Assembly (NCBI GenBank): GCA_024760905.1
Contig: CM045729.1
Coordinates: 81,073,050-81,137,049 of the forward strand
Direction of reading: 5' to 3'
Length of the DNA stretch: 64,000 nt
Source: Plotosus lineatus
Taxonomy: Eukaryota > Chordata > Actinopteri > Siluriformes > Plotosidae
Within the stretch, counting starts at the first letter, position 1. Each line of letters starts with the position of its first letter. Shown here piece by piece: positions 11,116 through 23,133 of the stretch. The translations under genes and the position numbers were made by a program. Under the pieces are notes generated by a model, which saw only the letters and a program-made list of their open reading frames with translations, made no database searches and had not been told where the DNA came from.

Positions 11116-11289
11116 TGAAGTTGGGAATGTCAGGAGGCCATGTTTTGTCTCCATGTTCAGAGTTGCACCACAGAAGTACCAAACAATGAATAAGATCAAA
11201 ATATAATATTAAAGGCCCAGTTACCTTGAGATTATCATTCAATCAATCTTCATGCAATGTAGTGTCAAAATAACTTCTTTGTCTTCATT

Positions 11290-11455
11290 AGTTGAGGGTA
11301 AGGTAAGTCTGTTGGGTTTTTACACCCGAGCCTAGTGGCTTAGCATCCTGGCTCATCAGGCCGGTGCTTATCCCCGGTTTCCGTAGCGTTAAGCAACCAG
11401 GAGTTCAACTCCCCCTGGATGGGACGCTAGTCCATCGCAGTTGAGGGTAAAATCC
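11290..11455 (+). repeat. fish interspersed repeat, class unknown
   Basis: It contains gtaagtctgttgggttttta and ccctggatgggacgctagtc, strings I associate with a common repeat in fish genomes. I cannot assign a class. Confidence 0.4.
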
Positions 11456-11477
11456 TGATTTTCCCTGTGTGACTTAA

Positions 11478-11478
11478 C

Positions 11479-11559
<81 letters not shown>
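11478..11559. repeat. (AT)n microsatellite
   Basis: About 80 bp of nearly pure AT with two C interruptions near the start. Confidence 0.95.
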
Positions 11560-11562
<3 letters not shown>

Positions 11563-12040
11563 TCCCGAAGCTGAGGTAGCTTTTAATCAGACATTTCATT
11601 CCAGTGAATGTGTTGAAATTACTGTCTATAGTTGGCAGATTGAGGCACATGGTCGTATTGGTTCCCTATCTATGCAAATTATTCTAAACCTTTTTTTCCT
11701 ATGATTTTTTTCCAGGTTTTGTGCTATGATTACACCCTGGGAGTGATGAGAAGCAGATTTGAAAAATAATTGCAGCAAAAATAAACATTTGCCAGAAGCT
11801 GGAAAAGAGAAAATTCAATGGACAAGCAAATACAGATTGAGCTTAAGAGAGTGATGAAATATTTCTAATTTCAAACTGTTAGATTTGATATTTTTTATGT
11901 GTGAAACTTGAACACTCAACTGCTAGATATCTGTATACGTGCTACAGCTTAATAAATTGTCTCTTTGTTAATCTTCATGAGCTTTCCATGTTCAGCTTAA
12001 CTGGGTGAAATATTGTTCCTTCATGTCTGTCTATACTGAT
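11560..12040. other. no feature recognised
   Basis: AT-rich and without convincing open frames or repeat ends. Confidence 0.4.
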
Positions 12041-12400
12041 ATAGCCCCCCCCAACTGGCGTGTATGCACATATATATGTGCATATAATGTCAATAAATAC
12101 ATATTCAATTTTATAAATGCTTATAATAACAATTAAACATTAAAAAAGAATGCATAAAATGTAAATAAAATATAAATACACACACACATACAGACATGCA
12201 CACGCAGGCACGGAGAAGTGCGTGCACGCACTCAGATGCTCACCTCTCATAAAAATGTAGTTTTGATGGGAGGTTTTGAGTTGTTTTTTGTTTGTTTAGG
12301 GGTTCTTGCATAATTGCCCTTGTTTTGTGGAATTTTCCTTAATTTTTCCCTTATTCTTCCTAAATTTCCTTTTTTTTTTTAATTCAATGAATATTTGGGG
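12041..12400 (-). mobile_element. pogo-like MITE interior, second copy
   Basis: It shares the aaatgcttataataacaatt to ggttttgagttgttttttg block order with 8,373-9,000 and with the reverse complement of 17,227-17,680. Terminal repeats were not found. Confidence 0.55.
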
Positions 12401-12429
12401 GGGGGGGCTGGTTTTCTAATCTAGAGGTA

Positions 12430-12780
12430 TGACGCTGATGACTATGTGGAGGCATATCAACCAAGTAAGATATGGCAGAAGCATATTAAGAAGACAGTGC
12501 AACAATATCCAGAGTAGTGAGGTATTCAGGGAGGATCTTGTCCATACCTGGACAGTGACCCCTAAGGAGGTTTTGAATACCTCACCAACCTAACCTCCAT
12601 TGATGGGAAACTCCTGCCCAAAGTCCAGGGGTCTTTCTCCATGGAGGGCATGTCGGGCAATTTGCAGTAGTAGTTCCTCAAAGTATTCCTTTTACCCCAG
12701 TTGTGGTAAGCAGCTCTATATCCTGAGGCATCAGATGGTAATGTCAGAAACTCAGACACCTTTCTGAGTGGACATATCCC
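12430..12780 (-). mobile_element. Rex3-like LINE fragment
   Basis: It parallels 14,459-14,660 of the larger Rex3 copy (ctcaaagtattcctt, cctgaggcatcagatggt) and is heavily diverged. Confidence 0.6.
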
Positions 12781-12985
12781 AGAGTGATTGTAGAACCCAC
12801 TATTTGTATCATTTTTAACAATCTTTACTCACAACAAATAATCAAATCAGCTGATAAGAAAATGATTCTTCAGTGGAAATATACAGTACGTACTTCAATT
12901 TACCTTGTAGGTGACCTTCCAGTATTTCCATGTTGAACTCCTATGAATCCCAATTCTCTTATCATCAGCATCTTCATTCCAGGGC

Positions 12986-15850
12986 CAGGTCATGGGGACA
13001 GCAGCCTAAGCGATGAGGTCCAGGCGTTCCTCTCCCCAGCCACTTCCTTCAGCTCTTCCAGGGGGACACCGAAGCATTCCCAGACAAGCTGAGAGACATA
13101 GTCCCTCAAGCGTGTTCTAGGTCGACCCCAAGGTCTCTTCCCAGTTTGACATGCCTCAAACACCACACCAGGGAGGCTTTCAGGAGGCATTCTGACCAGA
13201 TGCCTGAACCACCTCAACTGGCTCCTCTCAATGTGGAGGAGCAGCGGCTCTACTCCAAGCTCTCCCCAAATGATTGAGCTTCTCACCTTATCTCTAAGGG
13301 AGATCCTTTTGATCCAGCAAAGGAAGCTCATTCCAGCCGCTTGTATCCGTGATCTTGTTCTTTCAGTCACTACCCAAAGCTAGTGACCATAGGTGAGTGT
13401 GGAATGTAGATCGACTGGTAAATGGAGGGCTTTGCCTTGTGGCTCAGCTCCCTCCTCACCTCAACAAATCAGTACAGGCTAAGCTTTACAGCAGAGGCTG
13501 CAGCCATCCATCTGTAGATCTCCCGCTCCATCCTTCCCTCATTCGTGAACAAGAACCCAAGATACTTAAACTCCTCCACTTGGGATGCATGACCTCATTC
13601 CCGACCTAGAGGGTGCATTTCACCCTTGTCCAACTGAGAACCATGGCCTCAAACTTGGAGGTGCTGATTTTCATCCCGGCTGCTTTATACTCGACTGTGA
13701 ATTGTTCTGAAGGTCCTGGCTTGATGAAGCTAAAAGGACAACATCATCTGCAAAATGCAGAGACGAGATCCAATGACCACCAAACCAGATGCCAATGCCT
13801 CGGCTGCACCTAGAAATGTTGTCCATAAAAATTATGAACAGAATCAGTAAAAAAGAATAACCTTGGTGGACTCCAACCCTCACTGGAAATGCATTTGACT
13901 TGTTGTTACCAATATAGACCAAGCTCTGGTTCTGGTGATACAGCGATCGAATGTCAAGTAGCAAAGGGTCCAGAAGGCCGTACTCTTGGAGCACGTCCCA
14001 CAAAATAGCCAGAGGGACATGGTCGAAAGCCTTCTCTAAATCCACAAAACACATGTGGACAGAGTGGGCAAACTCCCATGCCCCCTCCTAGATTCTGTGG
14101 AGCATATAGAGTTGGTCAAGAGTGCCACAGCTGGGACGAAAACCACATTGTTCCTCCTGAATCCAAGGTTCAACTATCGGTCAGAATCTCCTCTCCAGTA
14201 CCCTTTCATAGGCTTTCGCAGGTAGGCTGAGGAATGTGATTCCACGATAATTGTAACCCACCCTCTGGTTCCCCTTTTTAAAAAGGGGGACTACCACCCC
14301 GGTTTGCCAGTCCAGTGGTACAGCCCCCAATGACCACACAACGTTGCAGAGACATGTCAACCAAGACACTACTAGAGCATCCAGAGCCCTCAGATATTTA
14401 GGGTGAATCTCATCCACCCCTGAAGCCCAACCACTGAGTAGTTTTTTGACTACCTCGGTGACCTCATCTGAGGGAAGACCCCCACCTAAATCCCCAGAGT
14501 CTTCCTCCTGGACAGAGGGCTTGTTGATGGGATTGAGGAAATCCTCAAAGTATTCCTTCCACCTCCCGATGACATCCCCAGTCGAAGTAAGCAGTTCCCA
14601 ACTTCCACTATAAACAGTATTTGTGGAGAACTGCTTCCACCTCCTGAGGCATCAGATGGTGGTCCAGAACTTTTTTGAGGTCGATTGATTATTGCTCTCC
14701 AGTCCCTCTCCGAACTCCTCTTACGCCCAAGATTTTGCTTTGGTGACAACTTGGCTGCAGCACGTTTGACCTGCTGGTATCTGTCTGCTGCCTTGGGAGT
14801 CCCACAGGCCAATAAGACCCGATAGGCCTCCTTTTTCAGCTGGACTTCCCCCCTCACCACAGGTGTCCACCACCGAGTTTAAGGGTTACTGCTACAACAA
14901 GCACCGACGACTTTCCAGCCACAGCTATGGGCTGCCACCTCAGCAATAGAGGCACAAAACATGGCCCATACGGATTCCATGTCCCCCTCTCCTTCGGGAC
15001 ATGATTGTAGCTCTGCCGGAAGAGGGAGTTAAAGGCCCCTCTGACAGGAGACCCCGCCAAACATTCCCAGGAGACCCTAACTATACAAGTTTGGAGGGCG
15101 GTCTTCCGTGCCATCGAAGCCAGTTCACCACCAGGTGGTGATCAGTTGACAGCTCCGCTCCCCTCTTCACCCGAGTGTCCAGAACATGCAGCTGCAAGTC
15201 TGGTGACACGACTACAAAGTTGATCATTGAACTGCAAACTAGGGTGTCCTGGTGCCAAGTGCACTTATGGACACCCTTATGTTCGAACATGGTGTTCATG
15301 ATAGGCTAACTGTGATGAGCACAGAAGTTCAACAAGGAAACACCATTCGAAGGTGGAGGGAAGCTACCCTTTTGTCGACCGGGGAGAACCCCAATGTGTG
15401 GGCACCATGATGGAGGCAACAAGGATACCCACACCGGCTTGCCGCCCCTCCCCATGAACAACTCCAAAATGGGGTAAGGTCCAGCCCCCCTCAAGATGGG
15501 TGGTTCCAGAGCCGAACCATTGTATTGAGGTGAGTCCGACTATATCTTGTCCGTATCTCTCCACAGGAGCCCGACCGGTTCTATGGGCAGAAACCTGACC
15601 ACCAGCTACTCTCCTTTGAGCCCCTCCCCCAACTTAGATCCAGGGGGGACCCTGGTGACCCACATCCAGGCAAGGGAAACTGTGTCTTTGTGTTTTTCTT
15701 CATAGGAGGTCTTTGGAACCACATTTCGTCTGGACCTTCACCTCGGACTTGTTTGCCTTGGGTGACCCTACCAGGGGCATAATGCCCTCGACAACATAGC
15801 TCCTAGGTTAAGCAAACCCCCTTACCACGATAACGTGGTGATTCAAGGAG
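12986..15850 (-). pseudogene. Rex3 (RTE-clade LINE) pol, degraded, minus strand
   Basis: Non-LTR retrotransposon polyprotein read from about 15,850 down to 12,986. The 5' part has endonuclease pieces (RYGQDIVGLTSIQW, TWHQDTLVCSSMINFVVVS, ELSTDHHLVVNW). The centre has reverse transcriptase pieces (VVPLFKKGNQ, NYRGITFLSL, CFVDLEKAFDHVP, VGVHQGYS, catalytic FADDVVLL near 13,740). The 3' part reads ERTRSRIQAAGMSFL and RSQLRWFRHLVRMP. The + strand shows accaccccggtttgcca (about 14,292) and ccttggtggactcc (about 13,861), close to the published Rex3 primer sites as I remember them; that is the basis for the name. Multiple frameshifts and stops make it non-functional. Confidence 0.82.
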
Positions 15851-15894
15851 GAGTAAAACACAATTTGAAATTAGTATAATTTGTCACATGGACT

Positions 15895-16603
15895 TACATG
15901 TGTATGAATGCCAAGGACCCAACAGGATACATGTGTATGAATGCCAGGGACCCAACAGGAACGGTGAGGCTACAGGGAGCAGAGATAAGGAAGGTGGAGG
16001 ATTTTAAGTACTTAGGCTCAACAATCCAAAGCAATGGAGAGTGTGGAAAAGAGGTGAAGAAGCGTGTGCAGGCTGGTTGGAATGGTTGGAGAAAAGTGTC
16101 CGGTGTGATGTGTGATAGGAAGGCATCGGCAAGAATGAAAGGAAAAGTGTACAAGACGGTGCTGAGGCCAGCAATGTTGTTGGTTTAGAAACAGTGGCCC
16201 TGGGGAAAAGACAGGAGGCAGAGCTGGAAGTAGCAGAGATGAAAATGTTGAGGTTCTCTTTGGGAGTAACGAGGATGGATAGGATCAGGAATGAGCACAT
16301 CAGAGGGACAGCACATGTAAGACGTTTTGGAGACAAAGTCAGAGAGGCCAGATTGAGATGGTTTGGACATGTACAGAGGAGGGATAGTGAGTATATTGGT
16401 AGTAGGATGCTGAGGTTGGAACTACCAGGCAGAAGGCCTAGAGGAAGACCAAAGAGACGATTCATGGATGTGGTGAAAGAGGACATGCAGGCAGTTGGTG
16501 TAAGAGAAAACGATGCAGAGGATAGGGTGAGATGGAGGCAGATGATTCGCTGTGGCGACCCCTGAAGTGAAAAGCCGAAAAGAAAAGAAGAAGAAGAAGA
16601 AGA
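15895..16603 (+). mobile_element. RTE LINE copy B, 5'-truncated
   Basis: It covers the last 220 or so codons of the RTE ORF ([19 protein letters not shown] to MIRCGDP) and the 3' tail with the GAA repeat. A frameshift near 16,180 splits the frame. Its first 33 bp are repeated in tandem (15,894-15,926 and 15,927-15,959), adding 11 codons. Confidence 0.88.
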
Positions 16604-17001
16604 CTTTAAGTGAGGACCCCACACTAATATTAAGTAACAATAACTAACCCAATTTTTATTATTTTCAACAGATTAGGCCATCAGGACATAATGTGTAAAA
16701 TTAAAAGTCATTGTATAGCTTTTGAAATACTGGTGGCTGAAAAATGGTATTTTGTAAGGTCGCGAGTGCAAACTGCCAAGATGATCTTCTATCTATAGAA
16801 AAGAATAATACATTCTTGGGTAGCCCTGTGCTGTTCAGCGCTCCATAACTTTGAAGTTATTTGGAATTAGGTGCTCAAATTTTGAATTTATCTATCACAT
16901 AGATTTCCTTTCATATATGCAAACAATGTAAAAATCTAAGGTAACCAGTTGGGGTGCATTGGTTGAATTGACATGGAATGACCCCATTTTTATTTCTCAT
17001 T
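16604..17001. other. no feature recognised
   Basis: Unassigned sequence without coding signals. Confidence 0.4.
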
Positions 17002-17125
17002 CGTTCATTTTCTAAACTGCATAATTCTAATTAGGGTTGCAGAGAGGCTCGCACCCATCTCAACTGGCTCTGGGTGAAGGCGAAGTACACACTGGAGAGC
17101 TCACCAGGTCATCACAGGGCCTTTT
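17002..17125 (-). mobile_element. AATG-type SINE tail
   Basis: Its reverse complement reads ccctgtgatgacctggtgag and then accctaattagaattatgc, the tail type also seen at 33,840-33,960. Confidence 0.6.
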
Positions 17126-17226
17126 AATTATCCTGTTCACAGTAAACAACTGACAGGTTATCTTTCATCAGACGCTTTAGTGTTTCTTGTAGCCTCGTTC
17201 TTCATACAGCTGGATAAAAAAGAATA

Positions 17227-17680
17227 CAGTGATCCCTCGCTACTTCATGCTTCAGTTTCTGTGGCTTGAGTGCATCGTGGGTTTTTCAAAAATATTCATA
17301 GTAAATAAAAAAATAAGGAAATTAAGAAAAATTGGGGGAAAGTTAAGGGAAATGCCACAAAACAAGGCCAATTAAGCAAAAAAAACAAAAAAAAAAAAAC
17401 AAAAAAGACAACCCAACAAAACTACTTACATTTTTATGTGAGGTCTGCATCTGAGTGGGTGTGTGTGTGTGTTGATATTTTATTTACATCTTATGCATTA
17501 TTTTTGAACGTTTAATTGTTATTATAAGCATTTATAGTGTTGAATATATATTCATTGATATTATATACACAAATACATGTACATATACATCAGTCAGGGG
17601 GGTCGCTCATACTTTGCGCAAATCGGTGGTCACATGGGGGGTCTCGGTCCCCATTAACCGTAGAAAGTGAGGGATCCCTG
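17227..17680. mobile_element. pogo/Tigger-like MITE
   Basis: The ends CAGTGATCCCTCGCTACTTC and its near complement gaaagtgagggatccctg are flanked by TA on both sides (17,225-17,226 and 17,681-17,682). This is the signature of Tc1/mariner-superfamily pogo-type elements. No transposase remains. The interior is shared with 8,373-9,000 and 12,041-12,400. Confidence 0.78.
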
Positions 17681-17839
17681 TACTTACAAAGTACAAATAA
17701 AATATTTTCAATAGTTTTATTTCACTCTGTGTTGAAAAAAAATATAAACAGTTTAATTTTGATGTCCGGAACATGTTTGTGTTACATCACTTTTCTTATT
17801 AATTACACTTATTTTCTTCAACTTGGAATGCAGCTATGA

Positions 17840-20800
17840 AGGGGGGCACAAGCCAGTGTTCATCCTCATGCCGGTCCCAAGCCCACATAAATGCAGAGGG
17901 TTGTGTGAGGAAGGGCATCCGATGTAAAACATTTGCCAAATTTGTTATGCGAGTCATCGATGAGAATGTCATACCGGATCAGTCGAGGCCTGGGTTAACA
18001 ACAACAACCACCATCCTTGCTGTTAACCAACAGGGTGCTGGTAGAAACTGGCTAGTACTGGTTGAAGAAGGAGAGGCGGGAGGCGTGTCCGTTGGTGGAG
18101 AGAGAAGAAGAAAGGCATGAGTCTAGAACTGAGAGTAGGGACTCTGAATGTTGGAACTATGAAAGAAAAAAGGTAGAGAGCTGGCCGACATGATGCAGAG
18201 GAGGAAAGTGGACATATTGTGTGTTCAGGAGACCAGGTGGAAAGGTTGCAAGGCTTCAAGCTTAGGAGCAGGGTTTAAGCTGTTGTATCATGGTGTGGAT
18301 GGGAAGAGAAATGGAGTAGAAGTCATCTTGAAGGAGAGGTTTGTCAAGAATGTTCTAGAAGTGAAAAGAGTGTCAGACAGAGTGATGAGTCTCAAGTTAG
18401 AAATTGAAGGTGAGATGTTCAATGTTGTTAATACGTATGCCCCACAGGCAGGGTGTGAGCAAAAGAGAAGGAGAGATTCTGGAGTGAGTTAGATGAAGAG
18501 ATGTAGAGTACCCCCAGAGGTGAAAGAGTGGTCATTGGTGCAGACTTCAATGGACATGTTGGTGCAGGCAACAGAGGGGATGATGAAGTGATGGGCAGGT
18601 ATGGTATCCTGGACAGGAACACAGAAGGACAGATGTTGATAGATTTTGCTAAAAGAATGGAAATGGCTGTTGTGAATGCTTTCTTCCAGAAGAGACAGGA
18701 GCAGAAGGTGACTTATAAAAGCAAAGGTGGGAGCACACAGGTCGACTACATCTTGTGTCTATGATGTAATTTGAAGGAAGTCAGTGACTGCAAAGTAGCA
18801 GTGGGTGAAAGTGTTGCCAGACTGTAAAGGATGGTGGTGTGCAAAATGATGCTGATGGTGAAGAAGGTGAAGAAGGCAAAGGCAAAGCAGAAGACAAAGT
18901 GGTGAAAGCTGAAAAAGGAAGTGTGTCGGGTTATCTTCAAGGAGGAGTTAAAGGAGGTTTTGTATGGTTAAAAAGTGCTTCCAGATGACTGGACAACCAC
19001 AGCAAATGTGATCAGGGAGACAGGTAGGAGAGTACTTGGTGTGTCCTCTGGAAGGAAAGGAGATATGGAGACTTGGTGGTAGAATGAGGAAGTGCAGGAG
19101 TGTGTATAAAGGAAGAGGTGAGCGAAGAAGAAGTGGGACATTGAGAGGACTGAAGAGAGTAAACAGGAGTACAGGGAGATGCAGCGTAAGGCGAAGGTCG
19201 CGGTGTCAAAGGCCAAACAGAGGGCGTATGATGACTTGTATGCTAGGTTGGACAGTAAGGAGGGAGAAAATGACTTATACAGGTTGGCACAGCAGAGAAA
19301 TAGAGATGGGAAGGACGTACAGCTCGTTAGGGTGATTAAGGACAGAGAAATAAATGTGTTGACTGATGACAGAAGTGTGCTGGGAAGATGGAAAGAGTAC
19401 TTTGAAGAGCTGATGAATGACATAAATAAGAGAGAACAAAGAGTAGAAGAGGTGACTGTTGATGACCAGGAAGTAGCAAAAATTAGTCAGGGTGAAGTGA
19501 GGAAGGCATTGAAGAGGATGAAGAGTGGAAGGGCAGTTGGTTCTGATGACATACCTGTGAAGGTATGGAAGTGTCTAGGAGAGGTAGCAGTAGAGTTTCT
19601 GACAAGAACATTCAACAAGTTCTTAGACAGTGAGAGGATGCTGCAGGAATGGAGGAGAAGTGCTGGTGCCCATTTTTAGGAACAAGGGAGACGTGCAGAG
19701 TTGTGACAACTACAGAGGGATAAAGTTGATGAGCCATACAATGAAGTTATGGGAAAGAATAGTGGAAGCGTATGTTAGAGTGGTGCAGGACATGTATAAG
19801 AGATGGAAGACAGTGGTGAGGTGTGCTGTCGGTGTGACAGAAGAGTTCAAGGTGGAGGTGGGACTGCATCAAGGGTCAGCTCTGAGCCCCTTCTTGTTTG
19901 CTATGGTGATGGACAGGCTGACAGACGAGGTTAGATAAAAGTCTCCATAGACTATGATGTTTGCAGATGACGTTGTGATCTGTAGTGAAAGCAAAGAACA
20001 AGTGCAGGAAAATCTAGAGAGGTGGAGGTGTGCCCTGGAAAGGAGAGGAATGCCTCAGTAAGACAGAATACATGTGTGTGAATGAGAAGGACTCAAGGGG
20101 AACGGTGAGGTTACAGGGAGCAGAGATAAAGAAGGTGGAGGATTTTAAGTACTTAAGCTCAACAATCCTGAGCAATAGAGAGTGGTGCAAAAAGAGGTGA
20201 AGAAGCGTGTGCAGGCAGGTTGGAATGGTTGGAGACAGGTGTGATCTGTGATAGGAAGGTATCAGCAAGAATGAAAGGAAAAGTGTACATGACGGTGTTG
20301 AGGCCAGCGATGTTGTATGGTTTAGAAACAGTGGCCCTGGGGAAAAGATAGGAGGCAGAGCTGGAGGTAGCAGAGATGAAAATGTTGAGGTTCTCTTTGG
20401 GAGTAATGAGGGTGGATTGGATCAAAAATGACTACATCAAAGGGACAGCACATGTAAGACGTTTTGGAAACAAAGTCAGAGAGGCTAGATTGAAATGGTT
20501 TGAACATGTACAGAGAGGCATAGTGAATATATTAGTCGTAGGTTACTCTGGAACTCGCTACCACCAGACCTGATCAACACCATATCAGCAGCTAAGGAGC
20601 CAGCTAAATCTTTGGCTGAAATAGTAAGGGGGTCCTGCTAATCAGCTTGACACTTGCGCGGTGAATTAATGTCCTTGCGACGTATCACCTAACCTATCAA
20701 GATCAAGATCAAGGTTGCTGAGGTTGTAACTGCCAGACAGAAGGCCTAGAGGAAGACCAAAGAGAAGATTTATGGATGTGGTGAAGGAGGACATGAAGGT

Positions 20801-20905
20801 AGTTGGTGTAAGAGAAGAAGATGAAGAGGACAGGGTGAGATGGACGCAGATGATTCGCTGTGGAGACCCCTGACGGGAGCAGCCGAGAGAAAAAAATTAC
20901 TTCAA
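17840..20905 (+). mobile_element. RTE LINE copy C, near full length, decayed
   Basis: It begins ggggggcacaagccagtg like copy A, with the 5' region, endonuclease (VDILCVQETRWKG, IGADFNGHVGAGN) and reverse transcriptase in order. Relative to copy A it carries many stops and frameshifts and lacks RT motif segments near 19,770 (the [11 protein letters not shown] block is deleted). A separate LINE end is inserted at about 20,545-20,716. The 3' end is ctgtggagacccctgacggg with no long GAA tail. Confidence 0.85.
20545..20716 (+). mobile_element. short LINE 3' end nested in RTE copy C
   Basis: It begins in frame with LWNSLPPDLINTISAAKE, the style of the last residues of CR1/L2/Rex1-like ORFs, and ends in gatcaa repeats. 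The RTE sequence resumes at gttgctgagg. The string ggtt (20,541-20,544 and 20,713-20,716) is a possible small target duplication. Confidence 0.65.
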
Positions 20906-20989
20906 CTTCGGGTTTGTGGAAACCAAATTCTGCAGTACTGTATTTCAAATTGTACTCTATTTTTTAACGTGAAAACGGATATTCATAGT

Positions 20990-21429
20990 CAGGGCACATG
21001 GAATCCACTTCCGGTATGGATGATGACGTTTATCAGCTTCTCCCCCACCCTTATTTGTCGTTCGCGTGTTCAGCTCCACTTTGACTGACAGCACACGCTG
21101 CACGACAAACCGCTGTTAAAACACCTTATATGGTTAGCGCGGATGTTGGTGCCCAATTATTATCGTCTCGTGTAGCAGCAATCGCCTGTGGCCGGTTTTC
21201 TTCCTCATTATTACCCCAGGGAGGCTTTTTATTCATATAGTTTTATGCTACATGTCGTTTATAATATAACAAAATTAGTTCGGTCAGTAGTCAAATGAAT
21301 ATTTAAATCGAAGATCAGCTGTCTGTTTGGGAGTTCACGAGTGGACGTTGTTTCCAGTCGGACGTAAATAAGCGACGCTCCTTCTCTTTCCGTCTAGAGA
21401 AACACGAATACCATCTCAGCCTTGAAAAC
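20990..21429 (+). promoter_or_regulatory. pdcl3 promoter and 5' UTR region
   Basis: The region upstream of the pdcl3 start codon is less AT-rich than its surroundings. It carries an ETS-like cacttccggt (about 21,006), a CRE-like gatgacgttt (about 21,022) and a pyrimidine-rich gctccttctctttccgt (about 21,377) close to the probable start site. No TATA box is evident, as is usual for a housekeeping gene. The exact start site is unknown. Confidence 0.55.
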
Positions 21430-23095
21430 ATGCAGGTTTGGCCTTATTGTGTACTATTTTTGCTTTTATTCGACCTAATATGGGTGGTAAGAAATAAAGC
21501 TCAGCCGGTCTTGTTATCTCTGCGTTAGACTGAGTTGTGAACGAAGTAATTGTTTGTTTTAATAAACTGTTAGACACACATCACACAAATTTGGGCTAGA
21601 GTCGTGTTTCTAAACCAAGACACTGCAGTCTCTGTCATTCTGAGTGGATTTAATAAAATCAGCAATGTTTATGTTTAAGTCAACTGCACGACACAGAGAG
21701 AGACGAAAATCTCCAATTATCTGAATAAAACGGCACCAAAGCCACCAGGGCTTCACAGTTTCAGGACTGAAGCCTATATTTTAACCATGTCCACCACAGG
21801 ACCCAAATGAAGACACCGAGTGGAATGATATTCTCAGAAAGAAGGGCATCCTTCCTCCCAAAGAGACCCCAAAGGAGGATGAGGAAGAGGAGCAACTCAT
21901 TCGGCAACAGTCCATTGGTGAGAGAGGTCATAATTAAAAAAAATTGAGCTGTGTAACAATTAATTTTAAAGTTATATGGTCTAAGTAGGCATTCTGTCAT
22001 GCAGTAAAAACCTATGAGAATATGACTCTTGAGGAACTGGAGGAGAACGAGGATGAGTTCAGTGAGGAGGATGAGATCGCCATCGAGATGTACAGGTAAA
22101 TGTTCCACCTCCCAGAACTCTGCCAGCTCTTTAAAGGTCCAATACAGTAAATTCGTATTTCTTTATTTGAATGATTAGCTCTTGTCATGCTCACTAATCT
22201 CTGCGGCCAGATTCTTTGGTCACGAGTATTGTGTACAGGTTGTTTTTGCAGTGTTTTTTGGAAGGGCAGCCATCTTGGAGGTATAGCCTGCTCAAAACAA
22301 AAAAAAAAAATGTGTGCGCAATCATGAACAACAACTCAATTTTGTGATTAACCGTCAATGACTGATCTGAAGAGCTGTACAGAGAAAGATTGGACGCCAA
22401 AGAAAAACAGTGTTATGGGGAAAAAACTTGAGTTAATTGGAGATAAAGATTTGTATGTAATGGATAAGAGTACCTGCATAGCCGTCAACATGTTTCTGCC
22501 CTTCGAAGGCCTGGCAAGCTGTTCAGGGTATACCGTGCCCTCGCGCTGAGATGGGCGCCAGCCTCAACGTGACCCTAATTAGAATTAAGTGGTTCAGAAA
22601 AAGAATGAATGTAAGGGATCCAATTTTGTTAAGTTGCCTGAAGTATTGCCTTCTGTGAGTTTATTCCGTCACAGCAAGTGATTTATGATATTGGTGAGGT
22701 TTTTTTTTTTTTTTTTTTTTTTTTTTATATAGTATAAAATTATTGCCTGAGCATGTGTCATATATTAAACTTGTAATTGAACTTTTTGTTGTGACCTTCC
22801 ATCGGCACCTCACTTTTACTGTGGCGCTTTTTTTCACCTGTAAAATTAATCTAACCACATTTAAAATGAATACAATTTACAAACAATACAATGAACACCA
22901 CTGCTAAAATTGATTATTTATTGTGTAATTATATAAATTGAGTTTGTAAGGCATACAGCATCTATTTTATGCATTGTTTTTAATCAGTATTGTTATGCTT
23001 ACACATAACGGCAAACAATTGATTCTCATAGTTCGGTTCAGTACTCGCGTGTGCAGCATCAAGATATATTCGGATCACTTACATATTTTTTCTGA

Positions 23096-23133
<38 letters not shown>

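Noticed and set aside
19036..19335. 99-residue arginine-rich frame in RTE copy C
   Set aside because: Out-of-frame reading of the decayed LINE ORF.
22694..22726. Poly-T tract as a retrocopy tail
   Set aside because: No gene-derived sequence adjoins it; it is a simple repeat in a pdcl3 intron.
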